Notes under the pieces: generated by a model
What the model was told of the DNA's origin: nothing
The model's input: only the letters and a program-made list of their open reading frames with translations
Databases searched by the model: none
Part shown: positions 51,087 to 60,089 of the stretch, piece by piece
Numbering within the stretch: position 1 is the first letter of the stretch
How the letters are laid out: each line of letters opens with the position of its first letter
Assembly: GCF_000685215.1 (NCBI RefSeq)
Contig: NZ_ARYJ01000005.1
Location: forward strand, 124,001-188,000
Origin: Hyphomonas jannaschiana VP2
GTDB lineage: Bacteria > Pseudomonadota > Alphaproteobacteria > Caulobacterales > Hyphomonadaceae
Direction of reading: 5' to 3'
Length of the DNA: 64,000 nucleotides
Translations under genes and position numbers: made by a program

Positions 51087-51515
51087 ATGCTCTATAACTG
51101 GATCAAGGCTGCGCATGTGATCTTCGTCATCGCCACGATGTCGAGTTTGATGATCTATCCGCGTTACAAGATCCACCAACTGGCAAGTCAGCCGGGCGAG
51201 CCCCTGTTCGAGACGATGAAGTCCGCGGCTAACAAGCTGCGCCTGATCGTGATGAATCCGTCCATCATCCTGATCTGGGTATTTGGCGGGCTGATGCTGT
51301 GGATGAACCCATCCCTGCTGTCTGAGCCCTGGATGCATGTGAAGCTGCTCTTCGTGACGCTCATCACTGCCATGCACGGTTATTATGTCTATGTCGGCAA
51401 GCGCATTGACCGGGGCACGTCGAAGGTGTCTGCGCGTACCCTGCGGATGCTGAATGAAGTGCCGTTCCTGATGATGATTGTCGTTGTCATCATGGTTCTG
51501 GTCCGGCCGTTCTGA
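51087..51515 (+). CDS. hemJ: Protoporphyrinogen oxidase HemJ
   Basis: 142 residues, four membrane helices. HemJ family: MLYNWIKAAHVIFVIATMSSLMIYPRYKIH with the conserved His10, then LRLIVMNPSIILIWVFGG and WMHVKLLFVTLITAMHGYY. Oxidises protoporphyrinogen IX at the inner membrane, the step before HemH. Fifth-last heme genes are thus grouped with hemE and hemH in one unit leading to rho. Confidence 0.93.
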   Translation: MLYNWIKAAHVIFVIATMSSLMIYPRYKIHQLASQPGEPLFETMKSAANKLRLIVMNPSIILIWVFGGLMLWMNPSLLSEPWMHVKLLFVTLITAMHGYYVYVGKRIDRGTSKVSARTLRMLNEVPFLMMIVVVIMVLVRPF

Positions 51516-51538
51516 ACGGGCTGGTTGCGCGGGAACTC

Positions 51539-51567
51539 TTGACGAACAAGGCCTTGTGAGCTCATAA
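51539..51567 (+). promoter_or_regulatory. Sigma-70-type promoter upstream of rho
   Basis: TTGACG (51539-51544), 17-base spacer, TCATAA (51562-51567). It lies between hemJ and rho and would give a leader of about 100 bases, a place where rho is often autoregulated. Confidence 0.55.
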
Positions 51568-51672
51568 GCCTCGCAATCCGGTGCACAGTCCTTGTGCCTT
51601 GCGACGCGTTTTCGTTGCCCGGGCCTCCCAAAACCCGTCTCCCGCAGACCCCTACAATTGGAATCCATCGGC

Positions 51673-52962
51673 ATGGCCTCTTCGATGCTCGACAACGTCA
51701 CCAGCGTGACTCTTCGCGAACTCAAAGCGAAGTCCCCGGAAGAGCTGCTCGCATACGCAGAAGAACTGGAAGTCGAAAACGCCTCCTCGATGCGGACGCA
51801 GGACATGCTGTTCGCGATCCTGAAGGAGCTGGCCGATAGCGAAGTGGAGATTACCGGCCAGGGCGTGCTGGAAGTTCTGACGGACGGCTTCGGTTTCCTG
51901 CGTTCGCCGGAATCCAACTACCTGCCCGGCCCGGACGACATCTATGTCAGCCCGGAAGTCCTGAAAAAGGGCAACATCCGCACAGGCGATACGGTGGAAG
52001 GCCCAATCATCGCGCCGCAGGATAATGAGCGTTACTTCGCCCTGACCGACGTTTCGCGGATCAATTTCGAAGAGCCGGACAAGGCGAACAAGAAAGTCCA
52101 TTTCGACAACCTCACGCCGCTTTATCCGGAAGAGCGCCTGCGCATGGAAAGTCAGGACCCGACCCGGAAAGACCGTTCCGGCCGCGTCATCGACATTGTG
52201 GCTCCGATCGGCAAAGGCCAGCGTGCCCTGATCGTCGCCCCCCCGCGGACGGGTAAAACCGTGCTGCTGCAGAACATCGCCTCAGCCATCGAAGAGAACC
52301 ATCCGGAATGCTACCTGATCGTTCTCTTGATCGATGAACGTCCGGAAGAAGTGACGGACATGCGCCGGACGGTGAAGGGCGAAGTTGTTGCTTCCACCTT
52401 TGACGAACCGGCGACGCGTCACGTTCAGGTCGCCGAAATGGTGATCGAGAAAGCAAAACGCCTTGTCGAGCACAAGCGCGACGTGGTCATCCTGCTCGAC
52501 TCGATCACGCGCCTTGGCCGTGCCTACAACACGACGGTCCCCTCCTCCGGCAAAGTTCTGACCGGTGGTGTGGATGCCAACGCCCTGCAGCGCCCGAAGC
52601 GTTTCTTCGGTGCCGCGCGGAACGTCGAGAACGGCGGCTCGCTGACCATCGTCGCCACGGCCCTGATCGATACCGGCAGCCGGATGGACGAAGTCATCTT
52701 CGAGGAATTCAAAGGCACCGGTAACTCCGAAGTCGTGCTCGACCGGAAGATCGCCGACAAACGGACTTTCCCGGCCATCGACATCATGAAGTCCGGTACG
52801 CGGAAAGAAGAACTCATCACGCCACAGGATCAGCTGTCCAAGATCTACATCCTGCGCCGCATCCTGGGACCGATGGGGACGAACGATGCCATCGACTTCC
52901 TGATCGACAAGCTGCGCCAGACGAAGACAAACGATGAATTCTTCGAAGCGATGAAGAACTGA
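51673..52962 (+). CDS. rho: Transcription termination factor Rho
   Basis: 429 residues. Hexameric RNA helicase. Rho-N ([24 protein letters not shown]), the cold-shock-like RNA-binding domain ([23 protein letters not shown]), Walker [12 protein letters not shown], Walker [17 protein letters not shown] and Q-loop region. The start at 51673 begins [17 protein letters not shown]. Upstream frame sequence lacks support. Confidence 0.97.
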   Translation: MASSMLDNVTSVTLRELKAKSPEELLAYAEELEVENASSMRTQDMLFAILKELADSEVEITGQGVLEVLTDGFGFLRSPESNYLPGPDDIYVSPEVLKKGNIRTGDTVEGPIIAPQDNERYFALTDVSRINFEEPDKANKKVHFDNLTPLYPEERLRMESQDPTRKDRSGRVIDIVAPIGKGQRALIVAPPRTGKTVLLQNIASAIEENHPECYLIVLLIDERPEEVTDMRRTVKGEVVASTFDEPATRHVQVAEMVIEKAKRLVEHKRDVVILLDSITRLGRAYNTTVPSSGKVLTGGVDANALQRPKRFFGAARNVENGGSLTIVATALIDTGSRMDEVIFEEFKGTGNSEVVLDRKIADKRTFPAIDIMKSGTRKEELITPQDQLSKIYILRRILGPMGTNDAIDFLIDKLRQTKTNDEFFEAMKN

Positions 52963-52978
52963 CGGAAGGCGCGAGGCC

Positions 52979-54304
52979 ATGAGCGAGCGCGATACAATCT
53001 GCGCCCTCGCTTCGGGCCAGCCCCCGGCTGCAATTTGCATCCTGCGTTTGTCAGGTGATCGCGTCTGGAAGATCGCCGGCGCCTTGCTCGAATGTGGCCT
53101 GCCGGAACCGCGCCACGCGACGCTCACTAAATTCCGGGATGATGACGGGGACCTGATTGATGAGGGCCTCGCCCTCTTCATGCCGGGGCCGCATTCCTAC
53201 ACAGGGGAAGACACGCTGGAGCTCTACCTCCATGGCGGCCCAGCTGTGATCAAACACTCACTAGATACGCTGACACGGCATCCCGGCGTGCGTCTTGCTG
53301 AGCCCGGAGAGTTCACGCGCCGGGCTTTCGAAGCCGGCAAGCTGGATCTGACTGAGGCGGAAGGTGTCGCCGATATTATCGAAGCTGAGACCGAGGCGCA
53401 AAAAGCCCAGGCTCTGCGCCAGCTGACCGGCGGCCTCACGGAAACCTATGACCGCTGGCGCGCGGAGCTGACAGGCGTGTTGGCGCTGATCGAGGTCATG
53501 GTCGATTTTCCGGATGAGGGCGACACACCCGAGGATACGATCAGGCCAATCCTCAACAAGCTGGATCTGATTATCGCGGAGCTGGAAGACGCGCTTGGCG
53601 ATCGGGGTATCGGTGAAAAGATCCGGGATGGATTCCGTGTCGCGATTGTCGGCCCACCAAATGCCGGCAAGTCTTCCCTGCTGAATCGGATCGCCCGCCG
53701 GGAAGCCGCGATCGTAACTGACATTGCCGGCACGACCCGGGATGTTGTTGAGGTCCGGCTTGTGCTGGGCGGCCAGGTTGTCTGGCTGGCAGATACGGCG
53801 GGTCTGCGGGAAACAGCTGACGTGGTGGAAGCTGAAGGCGTGCGCCGGGCGGAGCGTGCTGCGCGCGAAGCAGACCTTCGCATTCACGTGATTGATGGCG
53901 CCAATCCGGAACCGCCGGCCGGGCCAGTGGATCAACAGGACATTGTGGTCTTCAATAAGGCCGACCAAAGACCGGCTGCTCTGGCACCGGATGGCGCCCT
54001 GCCCGTCTCGGCTGCGACCGGTGAGGGTGTCGACACACTGGAGTCCTGGATTGGAAGTTTCATCTCCCAGCGCGCGGCTTCCGTGGAAGCCCCGGTCATC
54101 ACGCGCGCGCGACACCGTGAAAAGCTGAGCGCGGGCCTCGCAAGTCTGATACAGGCGCGTCAGCTGCTGGAAGATGACATCGGCGCTGAACTGGCAGCGG
54201 AGGATGTCCGCATGGCATTGCGCCAGCTTGGGGCCGTGATTGGCACAGTGGGTGTTGAAGATATATTGGGCGCTGTCTTCTCCCAGTTCTGTATCGGCAA
54301 ATGA
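52979..54304 (+). CDS. mnmE: tRNA modification GTPase MnmE
   Basis: 441 residues. With MnmG makes cmnm5U34 in tRNA. N-terminal tetrahydrofolate-binding domain (TICALASGQPPAAICILRLSG), P-loop GPPNAGKSSLLN, switch region DIAGTTRD, DTAGLRE, and the C-terminal FCIGK with the catalytic Cys. Sixteen bases after rho and 65 before mnmG. Confidence 0.97.
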   Translation: MSERDTICALASGQPPAAICILRLSGDRVWKIAGALLECGLPEPRHATLTKFRDDDGDLIDEGLALFMPGPHSYTGEDTLELYLHGGPAVIKHSLDTLTRHPGVRLAEPGEFTRRAFEAGKLDLTEAEGVADIIEAETEAQKAQALRQLTGGLTETYDRWRAELTGVLALIEVMVDFPDEGDTPEDTIRPILNKLDLIIAELEDALGDRGIGEKIRDGFRVAIVGPPNAGKSSLLNRIARREAAIVTDIAGTTRDVVEVRLVLGGQVVWLADTAGLRETADVVEAEGVRRAERAAREADLRIHVIDGANPEPPAGPVDQQDIVVFNKADQRPAALAPDGALPVSAATGEGVDTLESWIGSFISQRAASVEAPVITRARHREKLSAGLASLIQARQLLEDDIGAELAAEDVRMALRQLGAVIGTVGVEDILGAVFSQFCIGK

Positions 54305-54346
54305 CCCCTAGGGTTTAGCGGCGCCCGGCGTTATATAGCCCGCTCA

Positions 54347-54355
54347 TTATCCACA
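54347..54355 (+). promoter_or_regulatory. Perfect DnaA box upstream of mnmG
   Basis: TTATCCACA, identical to the consensus, 15 bases before the mnmG ATG. Single copy with no companion boxes seen nearby. Confidence 0.6.
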
Positions 54356-54369
54356 GGGTGAGCAAAGCC

Positions 54370-56235
54370 ATGACGGGAACTTCCCGCTTTGATGTCATTG
54401 TTGTCGGCGGCGGCCATGCCGGATGTGAAGCTGCATCTGCAGCCGCTCGCTATGGCGCGAAAACCGCGCTCGTCACCCACAAGATTTCGACCATCGGTGA
54501 GATGAGCTGCAATCCGGCGATTGGCGGACTGGGCAAGGGACACCTCGTCCGGGAGATTGATGCCCTGGACGGTCTGATGGGGCGGTTGGCCGACAAGGCT
54601 GGAATCCAGTTCCGCATGCTGAATCGGTCCAAGGGACCTGCCGTCTGGGGTCCGCGTGCGCAGATCGACCGGAAGCTCTATCGCCAGGCCATGCAGGAAG
54701 CGATCCTGAACCATGAAAACCTGACCGTCATTGAAGATGGTGCCGAAGACCTGATCATTGAGGATGGACATGTCGCCGGGGTGATTGGCCTGAGCGGCGA
54801 TAAATATCATGCGCCCAAGGTCGTGATCACAACCGGCACGTTCCTGAAGGGCGAGATCCACATTGGCGCCAAGCGTATTCCGGCCGGACGTGTGGGTGAG
54901 GCGCCGGCGATTGGCCTTTCGGACCGGCTCTACACCATGGACCTGCCAATGGGCCGGCTGAAAACCGGCACACCTGCCCGGCTCGATGGCCGTACCATCG
55001 CCTGGGATCGGCTGGAAATACAGCCGGCCGATGATGAGCCAGTGCCCTTCTCTTATCTGACAGACCGGATCGAAGTACCCCAGATCTCGTGCGGCATCAC
55101 GTGGACTACGCCGGAGACCCACGCGATCATCGAAGAGAACATGGAACAGTCGGCCGTCTACTCCGGCGCAATTGCCGGCCGGGGCCCGCGTTACTGCCCT
55201 TCGATTGAGGACAAGGTGAACCGGTTTGCTGACCGGGACCGTCACCAGGTCTTCCTGGAACCAGAGGGTCTCGACGATCATACTGTTTATCCGAATGGAA
55301 TTTCCACGTCGCTCCCCGAAGACGTTCAGGAGCGGTTTGTCCGGACGATCCCCGGTTTGGAAAGCGTGAAAATTCTCCAGCACGCCTATGCGATCGAATA
55401 TGATTATGTGGATCCGCGCGCTCTGAATGCGGCTTTGGAAGTCAAAGTTCAGCCCGGACTTTATCTGGCGGGCCAGATCAATGGCACGACCGGATATGAA
55501 GAAGCCGGTGCACAGGGCCTGATGGCGGGTCTGAATGCGGCGCGGGCCGCTGACGGCAAGGACCCGGTCATTCTGGATCGGGCCGAAGCCTATATCGGCG
55601 TTCTGATCGATGATCTGATCACACGCGGCGTCACCGAACCCTATCGGATGTTCACATCCCGGGCGGAGTACCGCCTCGCGCTTCGCGCGGACAATGCCGA
55701 TCAGCGGCTCACACAAAAAGGGATAGACGCCGGATGTGTGAGTGAAACACGGATGTCGATGTTTCACGTGAAACATTTGGCCCTCTCGAAATCCCGAAAA
55801 ACGCTCCAAACCCTGTCTTTGTCCCCGGCAAAAGCCCGCGAGGCCGGGTGGAACGTTAATCAGGATGGCCGCGTCCGGACCGCCTGGGAGTATCTCGGAT
55901 ACAAGGACATCTCACTCGAGACCTTATCGAAGGTCTGGCCGGAACTTTCGGACATTGATCCGGCCATCGCGGCGCAATTGGAAATCGAGGCGCTCTATTC
56001 CGGATATATCGAACGGCAGGCCGGCGATGTCGAAGCCCTTCGCCGCGATGAGGCGTTGCAGATTCCGGATGAAATCAATTATGCGGCTATTGGTGGACTT
56101 TCCAATGAGGTCCGTCAGAAACTGGAATCCATCCGCCCGGCCACGCTTGGCCAGGCGTCCCGCATCGAAGGGGTCACTCCGGGTGCTTTGACGGCATTGC
56201 TTGGTCATGTGAAGCGCCGCCGGAAGACAGGCTAA
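54370..56235 (+). CDS. mnmG: tRNA uridine-5-carboxymethylaminomethyl modification enzyme MnmG
   Basis: 621 residues. FAD enzyme partner of Mnm[17 protein letters not shown] (FAD loop), [46 protein letters not shown] and [14 protein letters not shown]. The start at 54370 is taken for the normal short N-terminus; GTG at 54358 is possible. A perfect parS is embedded in its coding sequence at 55760-55775, where it encodes FHVKH. Confidence 0.97.
   Translation: MTGTSRFDVIVVGGGHAGCEAASAAARYGAKTALVTHKISTIGEMSCNPAIGGLGKGHLVREIDALDGLMGRLADKAGIQFRMLNRSKGPAVWGPRAQIDRKLYRQAMQEAILNHENLTVIEDGAEDLIIEDGHVAGVIGLSGDKYHAPKVVITTGTFLKGEIHIGAKRIPAGRVGEAPAIGLSDRLYTMDLPMGRLKTGTPARLDGRTIAWDRLEIQPADDEPVPFSYLTDRIEVPQISCGITWTTPETHAIIEENMEQSAVYSGAIAGRGPRYCPSIEDKVNRFADRDRHQVFLEPEGLDDHTVYPNGISTSLPEDVQERFVRTIPGLESVKILQHAYAIEYDYVDPRALNAALEVKVQPGLYLAGQINGTTGYEEAGAQGLMAGLNAARAADGKDPVILDRAEAYIGVLIDDLITRGVTEPYRMFTSRAEYRLALRADNADQRLTQKGIDAGCVSETRMSMFHVKHLALSKSRKTLQTLSLSPAKAREAGWNVNQDGRVRTAWEYLGYKDISLETLSKVWPELSDIDPAIAAQLEIEALYSGYIERQAGDVEALRRDEALQIPDEINYAAIGGLSNEVRQKLESIRPATLGQASRIEGVTPGALTALLGHVKRRRKTG
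55760..55775 (+). promoter_or_regulatory. parS centromere site 1 (inside mnmG)
   Basis: TGTTTCACGTGAAACA, a 16/16 match to the bacterial parS consensus. ParB, encoded 1.9 kb downstream, nucleates here. Confidence 0.95.
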
Positions 56236-56238
56236 GTC

Positions 56239-56859
56239 ATGGTAAATCAGGATCGTGCGGCCTTTCTGGCCGCTGAGGATGTTTCACGTGAAACACTGGA
56301 GCGGCTCGACCGGATCATCGATACGCTGGATGTCTGGCGAAAGCGGAGCAATCTGATCGGGCCACGCGAATGGCCTGCGATCTGGACGCGCCATGTCGCC
56401 GATTGTTTCCAGCTTCTGGATCATCTTCCCAATGACGCAAGGGTCGTGGATCTTGGCTCAGGCGCGGGGTTTCCGGGTCTGATCATCGCGGCAGCCCGGC
56501 CAGGGGGCCATGTGACCATGATCGAGAGCGTCGGCAAGAAGTGCGCTTTCTTGCGTGCGGCTATCGAAGCGGCGGGTTTGAGTGCCACAGTCCGCCAGGA
56601 ACGGGTGGAATCTGTCGGGCCAGTGTCTGCAGATTATGTCACCGCACGCGCTTTTGCGCCGCTTCCGAAACTGCTCGACTATGCGGCGCCCTGGCTGAAA
56701 CAGGGTGCAACAGGGCTTTTCCTCAAGGGCGAACGCTGGAAAGAAGAATTGACGGAGGCCAGCCAAACATGGAACTTCGCTTATGAGGCGATTCCAAGCC
56801 GGGTTGGTGGGTCAGGTACAATTCTGATTGTCAGGGAGCTACGAGGTGGCAGGCATTAG
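56239..56859 (+). CDS. rsmG: 16S rRNA (guanine-527-N7)-methyltransferase RsmG
   Basis: 206 residues. SAM methyltransferase: DVSRETLERLDRIIDTLDVWRKRSNLIGPRE at the N-terminus, VVDLGSGAGFPGLIIA (motif I), and ARAFAPLPKLLDYAAPWLK. Three bases after mnmG; its last codons overlap the parA start. Contains the second parS site. Confidence 0.96.
   Translation: MVNQDRAAFLAAEDVSRETLERLDRIIDTLDVWRKRSNLIGPREWPAIWTRHVADCFQLLDHLPNDARVVDLGSGAGFPGLIIAAARPGGHVTMIESVGKKCAFLRAAIEAAGLSATVRQERVESVGPVSADYVTARAFAPLPKLLDYAAPWLKQGATGLFLKGERWKEELTEASQTWNFAYEAIPSRVGGSGTILIVRELRGGRH
56280..56295 (+). promoter_or_regulatory. parS centromere site 2 (inside rsmG)
   Basis: TGTTTCACGTGAAACA again, 16/16, with starts 520 bases apart from site 1. 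It encodes part of DVSRETL in RsmG. Confidence 0.95.
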
Positions 56860-57658
56860 GCCCAGAATCTTTGCCGTCGTGAACCAAAAGGGTGGCGTCG
56901 GTAAAACTACAACTTCCATCAATCTCGGGACAGCGCTCGCCGCCGTCGGACGCCGGGTGCTCATCGTCGACTTCGACGCACAGGGCAATGCGTCAACCGG
57001 CCTTGGAATCGAGCGGACAGACCGTGCAACCACGTCCTACGACATTGTCGTGGACCGTTTGCCGCTGGAGCAGGCGGTTCTGTCGACCATCGTTCCTCGC
57101 CTGGACATTGTTCCGGGGGATGAGAACCTGTCAGGCGTCGAGACGGAACTGGCCGCAGACCCGCACCGGTCTTACCGTCTGCGCGAGGCGCTCCACAACT
57201 ATGTCGACCGCGCAGAAGAACAGGGTCTGCCGCGTTACGATTACATTCTCATTGATTGCCCGCCGTCACTGTCGGCACTGACGATGAATGCCATGACGGC
57301 CGCCGATGCGCTGCTGGTTCCGTTGCAGTGTGAGTTCCTCGCGCTGGAAGGCCTCAGCCAGCTGTTGCGCACGGTGGATGTTGTCCGCCAGGGGCTGAAC
57401 CCGAATCTGGAAATCCAGGGCGTTGTGCTCACCATGTATGATCGCCGGAACAATCTGTCCGACCAGGTCGCCGATGAAGTCCGCGCCTTCTTTGGCAACA
57501 AGGTCTACAATACGGTAATTCCGCGCAATGTGCGTCTGTCTGAGGCGCCGTCCTTCGGTAAGCCAGCGCTTCTTTATGATTACCGTTGTCCGGGCAGCGA
57601 GGCGTACATCCGACTGGCCTCGGAAGTGCTCCAGCGCGAGAAGGCACGGGCGGCCTGA
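56846..57658 (+). CDS. parA: Chromosome partitioning ATPase ParA
   Basis: 270 residues from a GTG at 56846, with GGGAG upstream, overlapping rsmG by 14 bases. Deviant Walker A VVNQKGGVGKTTTSINL (Lys15 and Lys20 type), DFDAQGNAST and the Walker B LIDCPPSLSALT. Drives ParB-parS movement toward the new pole. Confidence 0.97.
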   Translation: MAGIRPRIFAVVNQKGGVGKTTTSINLGTALAAVGRRVLIVDFDAQGNASTGLGIERTDRATTSYDIVVDRLPLEQAVLSTIVPRLDIVPGDENLSGVETELAADPHRSYRLREALHNYVDRAEEQGLPRYDYILIDCPPSLSALTMNAMTAADALLVPLQCEFLALEGLSQLLRTVDVVRQGLNPNLEIQGVVLTMYDRRNNLSDQVADEVRAFFGNKVYNTVIPRNVRLSEAPSFGKPALLYDYRCPGSEAYIRLASEVLQREKARAA

Positions 57659-57663
57659 TCGGG

Positions 57664-58578
57664 ATGGCGAACGAACCCAAACAAAAGCCAAGCCGCCTGG
57701 GCCGGGGTCTCTCAGCCCTCATCGGAGAGGTGGAAGCGTCCACGCCAGCAAAGCCGGAGCCGGGCACAGCACCGGCAGCCAATGGTGTGAACGAGCTTTC
57801 GATCAAGGACATCCGGCGTAACCCAGACCAGCCTCGCCGCACATTCGATGATGCGGCGCTACAGGAACTCGCAGATTCCATCCGCAGCAAAGGCGTGCTC
57901 CAGGCAATTCTTGTCCGGCCAGATCCGAAGGAACCGGGGAAGTACCAGATCATCGCGGGTGAACGCCGCTGGCGGGCCGCCCGCCTGGCGGGTCTGGATT
58001 CCATTCCTGCTGTTGTGCGAGATCTGAACGAGCTGGAATTGCTCGAAGTCGGCATCATCGAGAACGTTCAGCGCGCTGACCTGAACCCGATCGAAGAGGC
58101 GGAAGCCTATGAGGCGCTGATGAACCGGTTTGGCCGGACGCAGGAAAGCCTCGCCAGCAGTGTCGGCAAAAGCCGTGTGCACATCACGAACACGCTTCGT
58201 CTCTTGCAGCTGCCAGAAGCGGCCCGCGCATATGTGAGGGCAGGCAAGGTGACGGCCGGCCACGCCCGGGCAGCTCTTGGTGCGTCAGATCCTGAAGCCG
58301 TGATCGAAATGGCGGCCGAACGGGGCCTGAGCGTTCGGGAAGTCGAGGCTCTGGTAAAGGGCGCGCGCGAAGGTGATGGCGTTGCAAGTGCTTCGACCAG
58401 GTCCAAGGCGCCTGAAAAGGATGTCGACACCGAAGCGCTGGAAGCAGATCTGATGCGACAGCTCGGCCTGCAGGTGGATATTCGCCACGGCAAGAATGGC
58501 GGTGAATTGCGGATCAAGTATCGCGACCTGGAACAGTTGGACGATGTGTGCCGCCGGCTGACACGCCGGAAGCCGTGA
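57664..58578 (+). CDS. parB: Chromosome partitioning protein ParB
   Basis: 304 residues. CTP-binding ParB: LGRGLSALIGE at the N-terminus (ParA contact), GVLQAILVRP and GERRWRAARLAG (CTPase motifs), ENVQRADLNPIEEAEAY, HTH SSVGKSRVHITNTLRLLQLP, and a C-terminal dimerisation domain. Five bases after parA. Binds the parS sites at 55760 and 56280. Confidence 0.97.
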   Translation: MANEPKQKPSRLGRGLSALIGEVEASTPAKPEPGTAPAANGVNELSIKDIRRNPDQPRRTFDDAALQELADSIRSKGVLQAILVRPDPKEPGKYQIIAGERRWRAARLAGLDSIPAVVRDLNELELLEVGIIENVQRADLNPIEEAEAYEALMNRFGRTQESLASSVGKSRVHITNTLRLLQLPEAARAYVRAGKVTAGHARAALGASDPEAVIEMAAERGLSVREVEALVKGAREGDGVASASTRSKAPEKDVDTEALEADLMRQLGLQVDIRHGKNGGELRIKYRDLEQLDDVCRRLTRRKP

Positions 58579-58581
58579 TTG

Positions 58582-59616
58582 TCAGCGGGCGGCTTCGGCC
58601 GCTCTCGCCAGATCATTCATCAGCATACGGACTACAGCGTCTGTGCTGCCACCTGCCTGCTTGGCCTGGGCTTCGGCATCATAGATCCGCTCAAGGACAC
58701 GGGTCAGCCGCCGCACAGGCCATTTGCTCAGCCGGGCCCGGTAGGCTGGCCACTCACTCTGCCAGACCGGCGGACGCAACTTCATGTTGGGGCTCGCCTG
58801 TCCTTCCTCGATCCGGACATGCGCATCCAGCATGCGCCGGACTTCAAACTGAAGAGAGCGCAGCACGCTGATGCCGGCTGTTCCAGCCATAGCGAGCTTG
58901 TCGAAAGCGGCATTTGCTGCAGCCGGATGGCCGTTCAGCGTGGCGGATATTGCGGTCGACAGGGTCTGTTCGAATTCGGTTGCGCACAAGGCGCGGACAT
59001 CGGCCTCCGATACCGCGCGATCCAGCCCCATGGCGTAGAGTGCCAGCTTCTCGATTTCTGCATTTGCTGCAAGCCGGTGGCCGGGCAGGTCGCCCACGAA
59101 CAGGCGCAGGGCATCCGGTCCAATATCGACACCGGATTCCTTCAGAGCCTGTTTGACACGTTGTTCGATGTCGACGCTTTCATCGGCGAAGAACTGGAGG
59201 CCCGCGGTTCGTTTTGCGGCTTCGACGGCGCTGCGAAGCTTGGACTTTTTCTGCAGACTGCCGGTTTCGATCAACAGGTGCGCGCTGAAACGGCCTTCGC
59301 TCTTGTCACCTTCTTCGATGGCGTCGATCAGGAGTTTGGCGATCTTGTCGCCGCTGGTCCGCACCCGTACGACACGCGGGTCGCCAAGCAGAGACACGGC
59401 CTCAAGCGCATCGAACAGAAGTACCGGTTCCTTCCGGATGGCATCATCATCCAGCAGGGTGACATCTGCGTGATTGGCTTTTCCAGCCCAGGCAGAGATC
59501 AGGAGCTGGCCATTGTCACTGGCGAGCCCTTCGTCCTCACCAAAGGCAAGCACGGCCCAGAATTGAGGATCGGGCTTGCGGGCAAAGGATGCTGCTTTTT
59601 TGCCCTGTAGAAGCAT
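58582..59616 (-). CDS. holA: DNA polymerase III delta subunit
   Basis: 344 residues. Clamp-loader subunit that opens the beta clamp. Low-similarity family: PQFWAVLAFGEDEGLASDNGQLLI, then VRTSGDKIAKLLIDAI and GPDALRLFVGDLPGHRLAANAEIEKLALY. Last gene of the leuS-lptE-holA run; its ATG overlaps the lptE stop by one base. Convergent with parB. Confidence 0.9.
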   Translation of the reverse strand: MLLQGKKAASFARKPDPQFWAVLAFGEDEGLASDNGQLLISAWAGKANHADVTLLDDDAIRKEPVLLFDALEAVSLLGDPRVVRVRTSGDKIAKLLIDAIEEGDKSEGRFSAHLLIETGSLQKKSKLRSAVEAAKRTAGLQFFADESVDIEQRVKQALKESGVDIGPDALRLFVGDLPGHRLAANAEIEKLALYAMGLDRAVSEADVRALCATEFEQTLSTAISATLNGHPAAANAAFDKLAMAGTAGISVLRSLQFEVRRMLDAHVRIEEGQASPNMKLRPPVWQSEWPAYRARLSKWPVRRLTRVLERIYDAEAQAKQAGGSTDAVVRMLMNDLARAAEAAR

Positions 59617-60089
59617 CAGTCTTGTGTCGCGAGCTGAAGCCGCAAATCATCGACAATCCGGCTCGCCAGCACGCGCATCACGCGGTCGGATGCATTGGTC
59701 TGGGCTGATATGTCCCCATAGGGTTCGTTCGGTACGGAGAAGCTGGTCTCCGCATCGGATTGACCTTCCACAGTGATATTTTCACCCCTCAGCGCATAGG
59801 TCGCCTTGGCCGTGTAGGATGAACGCGATGCTGCGCCATCCGGCTTGAACTGCAGGCGGATGAGTTGGTCCTTGAGCGTAACTTCAAGCACAGCAGAGTC
59901 GTCGAGGTTTGGGAGCCCGGCGGCAAGTTCCTGCTGAAGCGCGCGCCGCAGCTTGTAACCGGACCGGCCGGGAATTTCCTTCACCGTAATATTGCCTGCA
60001 GCAAAGGACGCGCTGCCGCTGGGTGCATAGACAGGCTGGAAGCCGCAAGCCGGCAGGACGAGAGCGAGCGCGATCAGGAAGCGTTTCAT
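59616..60089 (-). CDS. lptE: LPS-assembly lipoprotein LptE
   Basis: 157 residues. Lipobox [12 protein letters not shown] (Cys15) is the LptE signature, followed by a beta-rich domain ([26 protein letters not shown]). Plug of the LptD translocon in the outer membrane. Overlaps leuS by four bases; leuS-lptE-holA is a conserved order. Confidence 0.92.
   Translation of the reverse strand: MKRFLIALALVLPACGFQPVYAPSGSASFAAGNITVKEIPGRSGYKLRRALQQELAAGLPNLDDSAVLEVTLKDQLIRLQFKPDGAASRSSYTAKATYALRGENITVEGQSDAETSFSVPNEPYGDISAQTNASDRVMRVLASRIVDDLRLQLATQD

Noticed and set aside
54331-55809. 492-codon minus-strand frame inside mnmG
   Set aside because: Exact antisense of a certain gene, composition typical of a shadow frame, no domain.
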